DNA of 45,602 bases from Actinomycetota bacterium (GTDB lineage Bacteria; Actinomycetota; Actinomycetes; S36-B12; CAIYMF01), in contig JAPLAU010000021.1 in assembly GCA_026393115.1 (NCBI GenBank), positions 1 to 45,602 of the forward strand, given 5' to 3'. How positions within the stretch are numbered: position 1 is the stretch's first letter; every line of letters starts with the position of its first letter. This document shows positions 26,348-36,390 of this stretch, in pieces. Below the pieces are notes generated by a model. That model was not told the origin of the DNA, made no database searches, and saw only the letters and a program-made list of their open reading frames with translations. The position numbers and the translations under genes were made by a program.

Positions 26348-27415
26348 ATGACCACCCAGGAAGGGATGGCTGGCCCGCAGGGCCGACCCATGACGAGTTC
26401 CGCCGAAGCAGTTCAGTCCACCATCGTGGTGCCGCCCGCTCAGCCGATGGTTTCAGTCGTCGGCAGTGGTGATGAGTTACTGCGGTCGATTGAGGGGCTC
26501 TTTCCTGACCTTGACATCTTGGCGCGAGGCAACGAAATCACGCTCTCCGGCCCCGCCGATGAGGTGCGCCTCGTTGAGCTACTGATTGGCGAAATGCTGG
26601 TCGTGCTGCGTACCGGTCAAGGCCTTACCCCCGAAGCAGTTGAGCGCTCGGTGGCCATGCTGCGCGGATCGAGTGAGGTGAGTCCGGCGCAGGTACTCAC
26701 CGCCAATATCTTGACCAGTCGCGGCAAGGCGGTACGGCCCAAGACGCTGAATCAGAATCGGTATGTCGATGCCATCGATCAGCACACGATTGTGTTTGGA
26801 ATTGGGCCGGCCGGAACGGGAAAGACCTATCTGGCTGTGGCCAAAGCAGTGCAGGCGCTGCAGGCCAAGAAAGTCAACCGCATCGTGCTCACTCGGCCGG
26901 CAGTCGAGGCAGGCGAGCGACTCGGATTCCTTCCCGGAACATTGAGCGAGAAGATCGATCCGTACCTTCGGCCGCTGTACGACGCGCTGCACGACATGAT
27001 CGACCCTGACAAGATTCCCCGCCTCATGGCAAGCGGCACCATTGAAGTGGCGCCGCTCGCCTACATGCGAGGTCGCACTCTCAACGACGCTTTCATCATC
27101 CTTGACGAAGCGCAGAACACCACGCCTGAGCAGATGAAGATGTTTCTCACGCGACTTGGTTTCGGGTCAACGATGGTGGTTACGGGAGATGTCACCCAGG
27201 TCGATCTGCCTTCCGGAACGCAGAGTGGTTTACAGGTAGTGCAGGGCATTCTTTCCGAAGTTGATGACGTCACCTTCTGTCGACTCACGAGCCACGATGT
27301 GGTGCGACACCGACTGGTCGGGCGCATCGTTGACGCCTACGCGGCGTACGACGCCGAGCAAGCGTCGGTTGCGGCGCGCGACCGGGGCACCTCCCGTCGC
27401 TCTGGTCGGCGGTGA
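26348..27415 (+). CDS. PhoH-like ATPase
   Basis: A 355-residue PhoH-family P-loop ATPase. A KH-like N-terminal region (LFPDLDILARGNEITLSGPA) precedes the ATPase domain with Walker A GPAGTGKTYLAVAKAV (about residue 153), TRPAVEAGERLGFLPG, Walker B FIILDEAQNTTPEQM and MVVTGDVTQVDLP. PhoH proteins are linked to RNA metabolism, and the pairing with ybeY, an rRNA-maturation factor, is conserved across bacteria. The stop overlaps ybeY by GTGA. No Shine-Dalgarno is seen at the ATG, in line with a near-leaderless start. Confidence 0.93.
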   Translation: MTTQEGMAGPQGRPMTSSAEAVQSTIVVPPAQPMVSVVGSGDELLRSIEGLFPDLDILARGNEITLSGPADEVRLVELLIGEMLVVLRTGQGLTPEAVERSVAMLRGSSEVSPAQVLTANILTSRGKAVRPKTLNQNRYVDAIDQHTIVFGIGPAGTGKTYLAVAKAVQALQAKKVNRIVLTRPAVEAGERLGFLPGTLSEKIDPYLRPLYDALHDMIDPDKIPRLMASGTIEVAPLAYMRGRTLNDAFIILDEAQNTTPEQMKMFLTRLGFGSTMVVTGDVTQVDLPSGTQSGLQVVQGILSEVDDVTFCRLTSHDVVRHRLVGRIVDAYAAYDAEQASVAARDRGTSRRSGRR

Positions 27416-27891
27416 CCGTCATGGGCGTGGGGGTCGTCAATGAGTCGTCAGCCGAAGTCGACGTTGAGTCGCTGGTTGCGCAGGGTGAATGGCTGATCGC
27501 TGCGCTCGGTCTGCATTCGGAGTGCGAATTATCAGTGGCGCTCGTCGACGCTCATCGCATGGAGCAATTGCATCTGGAATGGATGGATGAGTCAGGCCCC
27601 ACCGACGTCCTGAGTTTTCCAATGGACGATCTACGCGCACCTGAATCCTCCACCGATGAGCCTCCGCTGGGAGTCCTTGGCGATGTGATCTTGTGCCCGG
27701 AAGTAGCCGCCGCACAAGCGCAGACGGCGGGTCACAGCACCGCATCAGAGTATGAACTGTTGCTGACGCACGGAATGTTGCACTTGCTTGGGCACGATCA
27801 TGCCGAGCCCGAGGAGCATGCCGTGATGTTTGGGCTGCAAGACCAACTACTTGCTCGTTGGCGTGCACGGTCAACAGAGAGCGCGACATGA
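27412..27891 (+). CDS. ybeY: Endoribonuclease YbeY (rRNA maturation factor)
   Basis: A 159-residue metalloprotein with the zinc motif HGMLHLLGHDH (H-x3-H-x5-H, about residues 122-132). The N-terminal half has the family block TDVLSFPMDD and GDVILCPEVA. YbeY acts in 16S rRNA 3'-end processing and ribosome quality control. The GTG start at 27412 overlaps the phoH stop; an in-frame ATG at 27421 is an alternative. The stop overlaps the ATG of the next gene (ATGA), so the phoH-ybeY-CBS group is likely coupled. Confidence 0.95.
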   Translation: MTVMGVGVVNESSAEVDVESLVAQGEWLIAALGLHSECELSVALVDAHRMEQLHLEWMDESGPTDVLSFPMDDLRAPESSTDEPPLGVLGDVILCPEVAAAQAQTAGHSTASEYELLLTHGMLHLLGHDHAEPEEHAVMFGLQDQLLARWRARSTESAT

Positions 27892-29183
27892 GTGACTCAG
27901 TGATGGAACTCGTGGTGGCTGCGGTTCTCATCATTGTGGCCGGAGTGCTTGCGGCGGTAGAAACTGCAGTGGGGCGTATCTCGCGCAGTCGAGTCGACGA
28001 GATCTCGAAGGAGTCGCCAGCACGTGGTGCGCGGTTGAGGCCGATCGTTCAAGATCGCGCGCGTTACGTGAACGTGCTGCTGTTCCTTCAGTTGGTGTGT
28101 TCGACAGTTGCGGTACTCCTCGTCGGTCTGTACTTCTTCACCGTCTGGCCCGACCACACATGGAACGCACTCATTGTCGCGGCTCTCGTCATGGTGGTGG
28201 TGGCGTACATCGTGCTCGGTGTAGCCCCGCGCACGCTTGGCCGCCAGTACGCCGAAGGCATTTTGTCGTGGTCCGCCGGACCCACTCGATTCGTAGCGAC
28301 CCTGTTGTCGCCTCTTACCCGGTTGCTCATCCTCGTGGGTAATGCAGTGACACCGGGCAAGGGCTACCGCGAGGGCCCCTTTTCTACGACCGCCGAACTT
28401 CGCGAACTTGTCGATCTCGCCGAGGCCGACATGTTGATCGAAGATGACGAGCGACGCATGATTCACTCGGTGTTCGAACTTGGCGACACGTATGCGCGCG
28501 AGGTGATGGTTCCACGCACCGACATGGTGTTCATCGAGTCTGACAAGACGTTGCGTCAAGCGGTGTCGCTGGGATTGCGCTCGGGATACTCGCGTATTCC
28601 TGTTGTCGGTAAGGATGTTGACGATGTCGTGGGCGTCGCGTATTTGAAGGACATCGTTCGGCGAGTGTTCGACGACCGTCAGTCGGAAAACACCATGCCC
28701 GTCGGATCACTCATGCGGCAAGCGTTTTTCGTACCCGATTCCAAGCGCGTCGACGTGCTCCTGCGTGAAATGCAAGCTGAGCGTGTGCACCTCGCGATCG
28801 TGGTCGACGAGTACGGCGGAACTGCGGGCATCGTGACGATTGAAGACGTGCTCGAGGAGATTGTCGGCGAGATCGATGACGAGTACGACACCGCGGCACC
28901 TGAAGTTCAAGCGCTTGACGGCGGTGCTTACTTGGTAAGCGCACGTATGAACGTCGACGATTTCGCCGAACTGTTGCGCATCGAAATTGACTCCGATGAA
29001 GAAGGAATCGACACCGTCGGTGGCCTGATGGGTAAACGCCTCGGGCGAGTTCCGATTCCAGGAGCCGAGATCGAAATCGAGGGATACAACCTGCGTGCCG
29101 AACGCACTGAAGGTCGTCGCAATCGATTGGGGCTCGTGCGGGTGGCCCCCGTCGGATCTGACTCGGGAAGCGATGATGACTGA
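27888..29183 (+). CDS. CNNM/CorC-type hemolysin-family protein with CBS domains
   Basis: A 431-residue membrane protein. The N-terminal DUF21/CNNM domain (about residues 1-180) has several hydrophobic segments. A CBS pair follows ([32 protein letters not shown], and [22 protein letters not shown]), then a C-terminal CorC_HlyC domain ([18 protein letters not shown]). Members are implicated in magnesium or cobalt efflux; haemolysin naming is historical. The frame is open up to TTG 27858, but ATG 27888, which overlaps the ybeY stop, is preferred. Confidence 0.92.
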   Translation: MSDSVMELVVAAVLIIVAGVLAAVETAVGRISRSRVDEISKESPARGARLRPIVQDRARYVNVLLFLQLVCSTVAVLLVGLYFFTVWPDHTWNALIVAALVMVVVAYIVLGVAPRTLGRQYAEGILSWSAGPTRFVATLLSPLTRLLILVGNAVTPGKGYREGPFSTTAELRELVDLAEADMLIEDDERRMIHSVFELGDTYAREVMVPRTDMVFIESDKTLRQAVSLGLRSGYSRIPVVGKDVDDVVGVAYLKDIVRRVFDDRQSENTMPVGSLMRQAFFVPDSKRVDVLLREMQAERVHLAIVVDEYGGTAGIVTIEDVLEEIVGEIDDEYDTAAPEVQALDGGAYLVSARMNVDDFAELLRIEIDSDEEGIDTVGGLMGKRLGRVPIPGAEIEIEGYNLRAERTEGRRNRLGLVRVAPVGSDSGSDDD

Positions 29184-29505
29184 CGCAGAGGAAACCAAAC
29201 TCGTGACGTTAGCGCGCGGTGCGAGGTCGCGTGTGCTCGCCACCGAGGGTGCCGCTGTTCGTGACGATACCGGGCGTACCTATTCCGCCTCGGTCGTTGA
29301 GTTGCCGTCACTGAAGCTGTCGGCCCTCGAACTGGCGGTGGCGGTGGCTGTTTCTTCAGGTGCGCAGAGTATCGAGGCAGCCGTGGTGTGCGCGCACTCC
29401 GCCGAGTTTGTCGGCGTCGATGCGCTGCGCGACCTCGCAGGTGTGGGAGTGCCGATTCTTGTCGTCGACGTGCGCGGTGACGAGATCGCGCGCAGTCTCA
29501 CGTGA
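29176..29505 (+). CDS. Cytidine deaminase-like protein lacking the zinc motifs
   Basis: A 109-residue protein that resembles the N-terminal core of cytidine deaminase (KLVTLARGARSR, GAAVRDDTGRTYSASVVELPS, LSALELAVAVAVSSGA). The zinc-binding HAE and PCxxC motifs of the active enzyme are not present, so deaminase activity is unlikely. Actinobacteria often carry such a gene between the CBS-domain gene and era, annotated as cytidine deaminase. The ATG at 29176, with GGGAAG 5 bases upstream, overlaps the end of the CBS gene; ATG 29173 is adjacent. Its stop overlaps the EamA gene by GTGA. Confidence 0.75.
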   Translation: MTDAEETKLVTLARGARSRVLATEGAAVRDDTGRTYSASVVELPSLKLSALELAVAVAVSSGAQSIEAAVVCAHSAEFVGVDALRDLAGVGVPILVVDVRGDEIARSLT

Positions 29506-30431
29506 CACCCCACGCGACCCATCCGGGGCGAGCGGTCGCCGAGGTGGTGGCCGCCGCCACGCTCTTTGGCACGACAGGTACCGCCGCGCACTTTGCTCCC
29601 GCATCAGCCGCACCAGGGTCCATTGGTGCTGCTCGTGTGGTCATCGGTGGAGCTGGGCTGCTCGCCGTGCTGCCGTGGCTCGATGGAAACCGTCGCCGCG
29701 CGATTGGTCTGTGGCGATCTCCGTGGGGACTGACCGCGGGAGTGATGACCGCGGTCTACCAATTGGCATTCTTCGCGGGCGTGGCGCGCGCCGGGGTGGC
29801 ACTCGGTGCGCTCGTGGCTATCGGAAGTGGACCGGTGCTTGTCGGCATCCTGTCGTGGATTGTGCTCAAGGAGCGTCCTCGGCGGGCGTGGTGGATCTCC
29901 ACGGCGTTGTGCGTTGCTGGGCTGGTACTCCTCACACTCGATGGCGCCAGTCAGCCGTCTGTCGACCTAGCCGGAGTCGCTCTGGCGTTCCTCGCTTCAT
30001 GCGGGTACGCCGTGTACACAGTCGCGGCCAAGCACATGATGAATTCAGGAACTCCCGCTGTTGAAGCGATGGCGTCGGCGTTCTCGCTCGGGGCGATCCT
30101 GCTGCTCCCCGTTCTGCTGTTCACGAAGCCGACGTGGTTAGCCGAGCCCTCAGGCCTCGCGGTCGCGCTGTGGTTGGGTCTGGTGACCACGACGTTGGCG
30201 TACGTGTTGTTCGGCCGTGGGTTGCGTGTTCTCGACGCCGGGCCGGCGGCGACACTGGTACTCGCTGAGCCAGTCGTGGCGACACTGCTCGGAGTACTGC
30301 TACTCGGTGAGACGATCGGTGTGATGGGTTGGGTGGGAGCCGGACTCGTTGTGATTGGTCTTGGACTGCTCGGAACGACCGCTGTGCGTCACGGACCTGA
30401 TGCCGCCATTATCGAGGAGATGCTTCCGTGA
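29502..30431 (+). CDS. EamA/DMT-family transporter
   Basis: A 309-residue drug/metabolite transporter with two EamA repeats and about ten membrane helices. Visible blocks are AEVVAAATLFGTTGTAA at the N-terminus, LVGILSWIVLKERPRRAWW at the end of the first repeat and LVLAEPVVATLLGVLLLGE near the end of the second. Substrate cannot be told; family members export amino acids or other metabolites. GTG start overlaps the previous stop and its TGA overlaps the era GTG start, so it lies inside the phoH-era operon. It is an unusual guest in that otherwise RNA-related group. Confidence 0.88.
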   Translation: MTPHATHPGRAVAEVVAAATLFGTTGTAAHFAPASAAPGSIGAARVVIGGAGLLAVLPWLDGNRRRAIGLWRSPWGLTAGVMTAVYQLAFFAGVARAGVALGALVAIGSGPVLVGILSWIVLKERPRRAWWISTALCVAGLVLLTLDGASQPSVDLAGVALAFLASCGYAVYTVAAKHMMNSGTPAVEAMASAFSLGAILLLPVLLFTKPTWLAEPSGLAVALWLGLVTTTLAYVLFGRGLRVLDAGPAATLVLAEPVVATLLGVLLLGETIGVMGWVGAGLVVIGLGLLGTTAVRHGPDAAIIEEMLP

Positions 30432-31342
30432 GTGAACATCGTTCGGGCTTTACCTGCTTCATCGGCCGACCGAACGCGGGTAAGTCGACGCTCATGAACG
30501 CATTGGTGGGCAAAAAGGTTGCGATCACATCGGATAAACCTCAAACGACACGTCACACGATTCGTGGCATTGTGCATCGCCCCGACGCGCAGTTGATCAT
30601 CGTTGATACACCCGGTCTGCACAAGCCACGTACGTTGTTGGGTGAACGTCTCAACGATCTCGTGCGCAGTACGTGGGCTGAAGTCGATGTCATCGGGTTT
30701 TGTCTGGCCGCCGATGAAAAGCCAGGCCCCGGCGATCGGTACATCCTTTCCGAACTTGCAGGCATCAAGCGGCCACTGGTTGGCATCGTCACCAAACTTG
30801 ATCTCGTTCAACCCGACCGCGTCGCTCAGGAATTGATGGGCCTTGAGAAAGCCGCGCGTGATGTGGGCGTTGAGTTCGCTGACCTCGTGCCCGTGTCAGC
30901 CGTAAGTAGCGACAACCTTCAGGTGCTGTCGGATGTGCTGGTGTCACATCTTCCTCCCGGCCCTGCGTTATACCCCGCTGGCGACATCACCGACGAGCCG
31001 GAAGAAACGCTGATCGCTGAACTGATTCGCGAGGCTGCTCTCGATGGAGTGCGTGACGAGTTGCCTCACTCCATCGCAGTGACTATCGAGGAAATGGGAA
31101 TGCGTGAAGGGCGTCGCGCTGAGGATCCGCTGCTTGACATCTTCGCGATGATTCACGTCGAGCGTGACAGCCAGAAGGGCATCGTCATCGGCCACAAGGG
31201 CGAGCGACTCAAATCGGTCGGAATCCGCTCTCGTAAGCAGATCGTGGCGTTGCTCGGAACCCCGGTACATCTTGACCTTCGCGTGCGCGTCGCCAAGGAC
31301 TGGCAACGAGATCCCAAGCAGTTGCGTCGACTCGGCTTCTAA
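30428..31342 (+). CDS. era: GTPase Era
   Basis: A 304-residue ribosome-assembly GTPase that binds the 3' end of 16S rRNA. G1 is GRPNAGKSTLMNALVG (about residues 13-28), switch/G2 KPQTTRHTIRG, G3 DTPGLHKPR and G4 TKLD. The C-terminal KH domain is present (IVIGHKGERLKSVGIRSRKQ). GTG start overlaps the EamA stop. The TAA stop overlaps the TAG of the convergent AI-2E-family gene in CTAA (31339-31342). Length is normal. Confidence 0.97.
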   Translation: MSEHRSGFTCFIGRPNAGKSTLMNALVGKKVAITSDKPQTTRHTIRGIVHRPDAQLIIVDTPGLHKPRTLLGERLNDLVRSTWAEVDVIGFCLAADEKPGPGDRYILSELAGIKRPLVGIVTKLDLVQPDRVAQELMGLEKAARDVGVEFADLVPVSAVSSDNLQVLSDVLVSHLPPGPALYPAGDITDEPEETLIAELIREAALDGVRDELPHSIAVTIEEMGMREGRRAEDPLLDIFAMIHVERDSQKGIVIGHKGERLKSVGIRSRKQIVALLGTPVHLDLRVRVAKDWQRDPKQLRRLGF

Positions 31343-32595
31343 CTTTCGTTTTGGGTGGCCTGCTGCGCGTCAAGTTCGCGTTCGCGCCGCCACGCTTCGG
31401 CGATGACTGCCTCATCATCGAGCGGTAGTGGGTGGGGCAGCGTCGGATCAGTGGCATCATCGCCGTCAAGAGTCGCTTCATGTAACTCGGGGATGAGTTC
31501 GTAGCGTCGACCGTAAGTCTCAATGACTGCCAACACTGCGGCCATAATCGGCATGCCAATGATGGCGCCGATGGGTCCGAAGATGGCAAGGCCGATGAAG
31601 ACTGAAGCCAAGGCGACCGCGGGATGCATGTTCATGGTCCATCGGCTGATGCGCGGCATCAGCAGGTAGTTCTCAATTTGCTGGTACAGCGTGGCAAAGA
31701 CGATGATCCAGAGGACATCGACGGTCTGTCCGTCAGCGAGAGAGAACACGGCGGGGATGAGAATGCCGATGTAGGTACCGATCGTGGGAATGAACTGCGA
31801 TGTGATACCCGCCAAGATGCCCATCGGAAGCCAGTAGGGCACGCCAATAATGGCGAAGGCAACCGAGTGGGCGATGGCAGACAAGGTGGCAAGCGCAACC
31901 TTCGAGATGACAAAGCCACCGGTCTTCTCAACAGCGATATCCCAGACCGTCATGAAGACCTTTTGCTGTTCGGCCGGAAGCCACGACCCGATCGTTCGCC
32001 TCATGCGGGCGTTATCGGCCGACAGATAAAACGCGAACACGACCACGGTGACGGCGTCGAAGATGCCACCGACCACACTGCCGAGCAAGCCGAGCAACCC
32101 GCCGGCGAATGAACTCGCCACTTCAGCGATCTTGCCGGGAGTGATGTTCAAGCCCGCGGTGATATCGGCGGGATTGATCGTGGTGCGGAACGTGGAGTTG
32201 ATCCAGGTCACTGCCGATGTCACGGCGCTGGGGAGGTTCTCGAGCAGCGCATTGACTTGCTGGGCGAATAGTCCGCCGAAGACGACCGAGAAAATAAGAC
32301 TGATAAGGAACAGCAGGACCATCACCAGACCCGTGGCGGCACCCCGTTTCCACCCTCGGGCGGCCAGGCGACGCACGATCGGTTCCATGGCGATTGCCCA
32401 CAGGAACGCCAGCAGCAGGATGAATAGGAAGTGCCCCACGGCGTCGAAGAGCCAGTTGAGAACCAGGTACGCAATGAAAATTCCGAGAATCAGGATGACC
32501 GAATTGCGAAGTCGTCGCGGCTCGAAGGCAACCAACTGAACCGAGGGCTCAGTTGAGCTCGAGGCAGCTGGTCGGGCGGGGCTCGGATCGCTCAC
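31339..32595 (-). CDS. AI-2E family (PerM-like) membrane transporter
   Basis: A 418-residue protein with about eight membrane helices and the family blocks SVVGGIFDAVTVVVFAFYLS, FIPTIGTYIGILIPAVFSLA and ALASVFIGLAIFGPIGAIIG. Members range from autoinducer-2 exporters to Na+/H+ antiporters, so the substrate is not predictable. The open frame reaches GTG 32622, but the GTG at 32595 has TACCCT (32602-32607 on this strand) exactly at -12 to -7, which suits a leaderless start. The C-terminus is acidic and hydrophilic. Confidence 0.87.
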   Translation of the reverse strand: MSDPSPARPAASSSTEPSVQLVAFEPRRLRNSVILILGIFIAYLVLNWLFDAVGHFLFILLLAFLWAIAMEPIVRRLAARGWKRGAATGLVMVLLFLISLIFSVVFGGLFAQQVNALLENLPSAVTSAVTWINSTFRTTINPADITAGLNITPGKIAEVASSFAGGLLGLLGSVVGGIFDAVTVVVFAFYLSADNARMRRTIGSWLPAEQQKVFMTVWDIAVEKTGGFVISKVALATLSAIAHSVAFAIIGVPYWLPMGILAGITSQFIPTIGTYIGILIPAVFSLADGQTVDVLWIIVFATLYQQIENYLLMPRISRWTMNMHPAVALASVFIGLAIFGPIGAIIGMPIMAAVLAVIETYGRRYELIPELHEATLDGDDATDPTLPHPLPLDDEAVIAEAWRRERELDAQQATQNES

Positions 32596-32631
32596 GCCTC
32601 TAGGGTAGCCGTCGGCCGTCACTTAATCCGG

Positions 32632-32678
32632 CGCGCCGCGAAGGACGGCCGCCACCTCACGCGGCGCGTGGGTGGCGG
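32632..32678 (+). repeat. Two interlocking inverted repeats upstream of recO
   Basis: CGCGCCGCG (32632-32640) pairs perfectly with CGCGGCGCG (32660-32668). CCGCCACC (32649-32656), inside the loop of that stem, pairs perfectly with GGTGGCGG (32671-32678) outside it. The arrangement is that of two alternative hairpins or a pseudoknot. It lies in the divergent spacer between the AI-2E-family gene and recO, ending 16 bases before the recO GTG. Confidence 0.6.
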
Positions 32679-32694
32679 GTGACACGATGGGGCG

Positions 32695-33423
32695 GTGGGT
32701 CTTTACCGTGATCAAGCGATTGTGCTGCGCACCCAGAAGCTGGGTGAGGCAGATCGCATTGTCACGCTGCTGACGCGCCACACAGGTCGAGTGCGTGGCG
32801 TCGCCAAGGGAGTTCGACGTACCTCCAGTCGATTTGGGTCGCGTCTTGAGCCGTTCACGCACATCGACGTGCAGTTGCACACCGGGCGCTCACTTGACGT
32901 CGTCACCCAGGTCGAAGCGATCACTACCTACGGTGCTGATTTGTCGAGTGACTACGGTCGTTGGACCGCAGGTCAGGCGATTCTTGAGACCGCCGAGCGG
33001 TTAACTCCCGAGGAACGCGAGCCTGCGACTCAGCAGTTCCTCCTGGTCGTGGGCGGTCTACGTGCACTAGCGACGACCGAGCATGACCCGCCGCTGATCC
33101 TTGACGCATTTCTGCTGCGCTCTCTGGCGATCGCCGGGTGGGCGACGAGTTTCGACGAATGCGCGCGCTGTGGTGAGCCTGGGCCGCACCGGTCCTTCTC
33201 GGTGTCGTCGGGTGGCTCGGTGTGTTCGGACTGCCGCGTTTCCGGTTCGGTCATGCCCAGCCCCGACACGATTGCGCTCATGGGAGCCCTCTTGGCCGGT
33301 GACTGGGAAACCGCTGACGCCAGCGACCCGCGGCATCGCCGTGAGGCGGCCGGACTGGTGGCCGCTCAAGTGCAGTGGCACCTCGAGCGCGGGCTCCGTT
33401 CGCTTCGGTTGGTCGAGCGCTAG
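32695..33423 (+). CDS. recO: DNA repair protein RecO
   Basis: A 242-residue RecF-pathway mediator that helps load RecA. The N-terminal OB fold is recognisable by [20 protein letters not shown] and [20 protein letters not shown]. The C-terminal part has a zinc site ([10 protein letters not shown] then VCSDC). Starts with GTG; CACGAT lies at -12 to -7, a CANNNT variant of the leaderless -10 box. Its TAG shares a base with the GTG of the following DUF2332 gene. Order era-recO-uppS is common in actinobacteria. Confidence 0.95.
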   Translation: MGLYRDQAIVLRTQKLGEADRIVTLLTRHTGRVRGVAKGVRRTSSRFGSRLEPFTHIDVQLHTGRSLDVVTQVEAITTYGADLSSDYGRWTAGQAILETAERLTPEEREPATQQFLLVVGGLRALATTEHDPPLILDAFLLRSLAIAGWATSFDECARCGEPGPHRSFSVSSGGSVCSDCRVSGSVMPSPDTIALMGALLAGDWETADASDPRHRREAAGLVAAQVQWHLERGLRSLRLVER

Positions 33424-34481
33424 TGCCCCTCGAACGCCCGGCCGATGACGTCGGCATCACGCTCATTGAGGCACTTGAGTGGCAGCGTGCCTATTGCGGA
33501 AGCGCCGGCTCACCGATGGCGGCAGCACTGCTGTCGGCACTAGTTGACGATCTCACCGGACCCCGCACAGTGGCCGACCTCATTGCTGACCAGTGGCGAT
33601 TCGGAGACCTGCCCGGGCTTCGTCTGATGTCGGTGGTGCACCGACTGGCTCTTGAGCGTCGTGCTCCGCTCGTGGCATTGCACTGCCCGACACTGGGCGG
33701 GAGCATCCCCTCAGGTGACGAGGCTCTGCGCGTGTGGCAGGCAGCCGTGGTGCAGTGCGTGCTCGATCACCCTGATGAGGTGCAGCGCGGACTCAGCCAT
33801 GTTCCCCAGACCAATGAGACCGGTCGTGCGCGACTGTTACGCGGGGCGATGAGTCGCCTCGGCCCTCAACCAGTGCGGTTGGTTGAGTTGTGCGCGTCGG
33901 CCGGCTTGAATCTGCGTGCCGATCACCTGCCGGGCGACGCAGCCCTGGAAGTCGGGCCCCTTCCGCCAGTGATCGAACGCATCGGCTGTGATCTCGCACC
34001 CATCGACCCCGCCACCCCTGAAGGGCGCACGCTGCTCAGTTCCTACGTCTGGATTGATGATGTCGAGAGGTTTGCGCGACTGTCGCACGCTCTTGATGTC
34101 GCGGCAGACATTCCTGTGAACCTCGTGCAAGCTGACGCGGCCGACTTTGCCGAGTCGCTGACGTTGACCCCCGGCGCCACCACGGTGATCTGGCACAGCG
34201 CGATGTGGGTGTACCTCGACGCGACCACGCGTTCACGCATCCTTGCTGCCATCGACGCGTTGGCCTCGAAGACCACGCCGGTGGCACCTCTGGCTCACGT
34301 GTCGTGGGAATGGCGTCCGACGGGCACCGCCGATGGTGAACCATTCGCCCTCATCATGAGGCGTTGGGGAGCGCCGGAAGCGGATGGTCGTCCGCGGGTG
34401 ATCGCTCGTGGACATAGCCACGGACCAGGTGCTCACCCTGTCGATGAACTTCTCGATCGCGAGCCGTTGGCCGACGTCTAA
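33423..34481 (+). CDS. DUF2332 family protein
   Basis: A 352-residue soluble protein of the actinobacterial DUF2332 family, with no known function. Typical blocks are IEALEWQRAYCGSAGSPMAA near the N-terminus, LVELCASAGLNLRADHL in the middle and the C-terminal TTVIWHSAMWVYLD and HVSWEWRPTG. The LVELCASAGLNL stretch looks somewhat like a nucleotide or SAM-binding turn, but this is only an impression. GTG 33423 overlaps the recO stop (TAGTG); the frame continues upstream to 33375 inside recO. Probably co-transcribed with recO. Confidence 0.8.
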   Translation: MPLERPADDVGITLIEALEWQRAYCGSAGSPMAAALLSALVDDLTGPRTVADLIADQWRFGDLPGLRLMSVVHRLALERRAPLVALHCPTLGGSIPSGDEALRVWQAAVVQCVLDHPDEVQRGLSHVPQTNETGRARLLRGAMSRLGPQPVRLVELCASAGLNLRADHLPGDAALEVGPLPPVIERIGCDLAPIDPATPEGRTLLSSYVWIDDVERFARLSHALDVAADIPVNLVQADAADFAESLTLTPGATTVIWHSAMWVYLDATTRSRILAAIDALASKTTPVAPLAHVSWEWRPTGTADGEPFALIMRRWGAPEADGRPRVIARGHSHGPGAHPVDELLDREPLADV

Positions 34482-34567
34482 GGTGTGAGCCCCGTGCGGC
34501 AGGGCCACGACGCGGTACCTGAGGACGGATCACGCGGGACCTGCCCCGTGGATGCGAGGATGGAGGC

Positions 34568-35404
34568 GTGGCCCGACGACGTGAACAGGTGCAGCCTCCG
34601 CTGCCGCATGCCTCGGGGGCGCAATCTCCAGCCATTCCCCGTGACCTCGTGCCTCGCCACGTCGCCATCGTGATGGACGGCAATGGCCGTTGGGCCAAGG
34701 AGCGCGGGCTACCGCGCACCCGTGGTCATGAGATGGGTGAATTCGCGCTGCTTGACGTCGTGCACGGAGCCATTGAATTGGGTGTCGAGTGGCTCTCTGT
34801 CTACGCCTTCTCAACTGAAAACTGGAAGCGCTCACCGGACGAAGTGCGCTTCCTCATGGGCTTCAACCGCGACGTGGTGCACCGCCGCCGCGATGAGATG
34901 GATGCACTCGGCGTGCGAGTGAGGTGGGCCGGGCGCCGCCCCCGTCTGTGGAAGAGCGTGATCAACGAACTTGAGATTGCGCAGGAGCAGACCAAGGACA
35001 ATCGCACTCTCACACTCACGATGTGCGTGAACTATGGCGGTCGAGCTGAAATCGCTGATGCGGCCGCGGCACTTGCTCGTGATGTGAAGGCTGGCCGAGT
35101 CAACCCTGACAAGATCGACGAGAAGGTATTCGCGCGCTATCTCGACGAGCCCGAAATGCCTGACGTCGACCTGTTCATGCGCACGTCAGGTGAGCAGCGC
35201 ACCAGCAACTTTCTTCCGTGGCAGTCTGCATATGCCGAGATGGTGTTTATCCCGGCGTTATGGCCTGATGTTGATCGTCGCCATCTTTGGAAGGCGTGCG
35301 AGATCTATGCGTCACGTGATCGTCGGTACGGCGGGGCGATACCCCATGAGTTTCGGAGCGACGAACTGACCGATGGTGCTGAGTCGACGGACGACTCGCC
35401 GTGA
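34568..35404 (+). CDS. uppS: Isoprenyl transferase (undecaprenyl/decaprenyl diphosphate synthase, UppS type)
   Basis: A 278-residue cis-prenyltransferase that makes the polyprenyl carrier for peptidoglycan and other envelope glycans. Signatures are [18 protein letters not shown] (catalytic Asp, about residues 35-52), [15 protein letters not shown], and [20 protein letters not shown]. Length fits the actinobacterial long-chain enzyme located next to recO. GTG start, with GAGGAT at -12 to -7 and GGAGG almost touching it. The C-terminus overlaps the permease start by GTGA. Confidence 0.95.
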   Translation: MARRREQVQPPLPHASGAQSPAIPRDLVPRHVAIVMDGNGRWAKERGLPRTRGHEMGEFALLDVVHGAIELGVEWLSVYAFSTENWKRSPDEVRFLMGFNRDVVHRRRDEMDALGVRVRWAGRRPRLWKSVINELEIAQEQTKDNRTLTLTMCVNYGGRAEIADAAAALARDVKAGRVNPDKIDEKVFARYLDEPEMPDVDLFMRTSGEQRTSNFLPWQSAYAEMVFIPALWPDVDRRHLWKACEIYASRDRRYGGAIPHEFRSDELTDGAESTDDSP

Positions 35405-36390
35405 GCAGCACCGACACGTCGTCGAGCACGAAGTCAGGTGGATGGCGATTTGGTCCGCTTGAAGCACTGACAGTCGGTCTGATTGCCCTGCTCATCGGTC
35501 AGCGATGGATTAGCGGCCTGTTTGAAAGTCCCGCGTTGCAGGCGGGCGCCACAATCTTCGTCTCGATCGTGGTGCAGGCGATGCCATTCCTCGTATTGGG
35601 AGTGGTGCTGTCGGCGGCGATCGCTGCGTTCGTACCGACATCGTTTTGGACCCGCGCGCTACCCAAACGCGAGTCGTTGGCCGTTCCTGTTGCGGGAGTC
35701 GCGGGGGTGGTGCTGCCCGGTTGCGAGTGCGCGTCAGTTCCGGTCGCCGGCTCACTGATGTCGCGCGGTGTCGCACCGGCGGCGGCGCTAGCCTTCCTGC
35801 TCTCGGCGCCGGCCATCAACCCGGTGGTGCTGGTGTCAACCTGGGTGGCTTTTCCCGGTAACCCGATGATGGCGGTTGCGCGTTTTGTGGCGTCGCTGAT
35901 TACGTCGGTCATCATGGGCTGGCTCTGGATGCGCTTTGGTCGCACCGAGTGGCTGCGGATTCCGAGTCGTGACCACCTGGCTGGTCGCAGTAGTTGGGAA
36001 ACGTTTCGGCTGACGGCGACTCACGATTTTCTGCACGCCGGCGGGTTTCTCGTGATCGGCGGACTCACTGCTGCCGTGCTCAATGTGGCCGTGCCACCAA
36101 GTGTCATCGACTCGCTTGCAGGGCACGCGCTCTTCAGCGTTCTCGTGCTCGCACTGCTGGCTGTGGTGCTCTGCATCTGTTCGGAAGCCGACGCATTTGT
36201 CGCTGCCAGTTTGAGCCAGTTCTCGCTGACGGCGCGGTTGGCGTTCCTCGTCGTGGGTCCCATGGTTGATATTAAGTTGGTGGCACTGCAGGCGGGATTC
36301 TTTGGTCGACGGTTTGCTTCGCGCTTTGCTCCCGCCACGTTTGTGGTCGCTGTCATTGTGTCCATCGTCGTCGGGTGGTGGCTGCTGTGA
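35401..36390 (+). CDS. COG0701 (DUF318/YraQ-type) permease
   Basis: A 329-residue membrane permease with about eight helices. The hallmark is [19 protein letters not shown] (about residues 101-119) followed by [20 protein letters not shown]. This family includes arsenic efflux-like and YcgR/YraQ proteins. The next gene encodes a TIGR03943 protein, its regular partner, and the pair is often found with zinc or other metal genes. A zinc operon lies directly opposite, so a role in metal handling is likely but not proven. GTG start overlaps the uppS stop. Confidence 0.85.
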   Translation: MSSTDTSSSTKSGGWRFGPLEALTVGLIALLIGQRWISGLFESPALQAGATIFVSIVVQAMPFLVLGVVLSAAIAAFVPTSFWTRALPKRESLAVPVAGVAGVVLPGCECASVPVAGSLMSRGVAPAAALAFLLSAPAINPVVLVSTWVAFPGNPMMAVARFVASLITSVIMGWLWMRFGRTEWLRIPSRDHLAGRSSWETFRLTATHDFLHAGGFLVIGGLTAAVLNVAVPPSVIDSLAGHALFSVLVLALLAVVLCICSEADAFVAASLSQFSLTARLAFLVVGPMVDIKLVALQAGFFGRRFASRFAPATFVVAVIVSIVVGWWLL

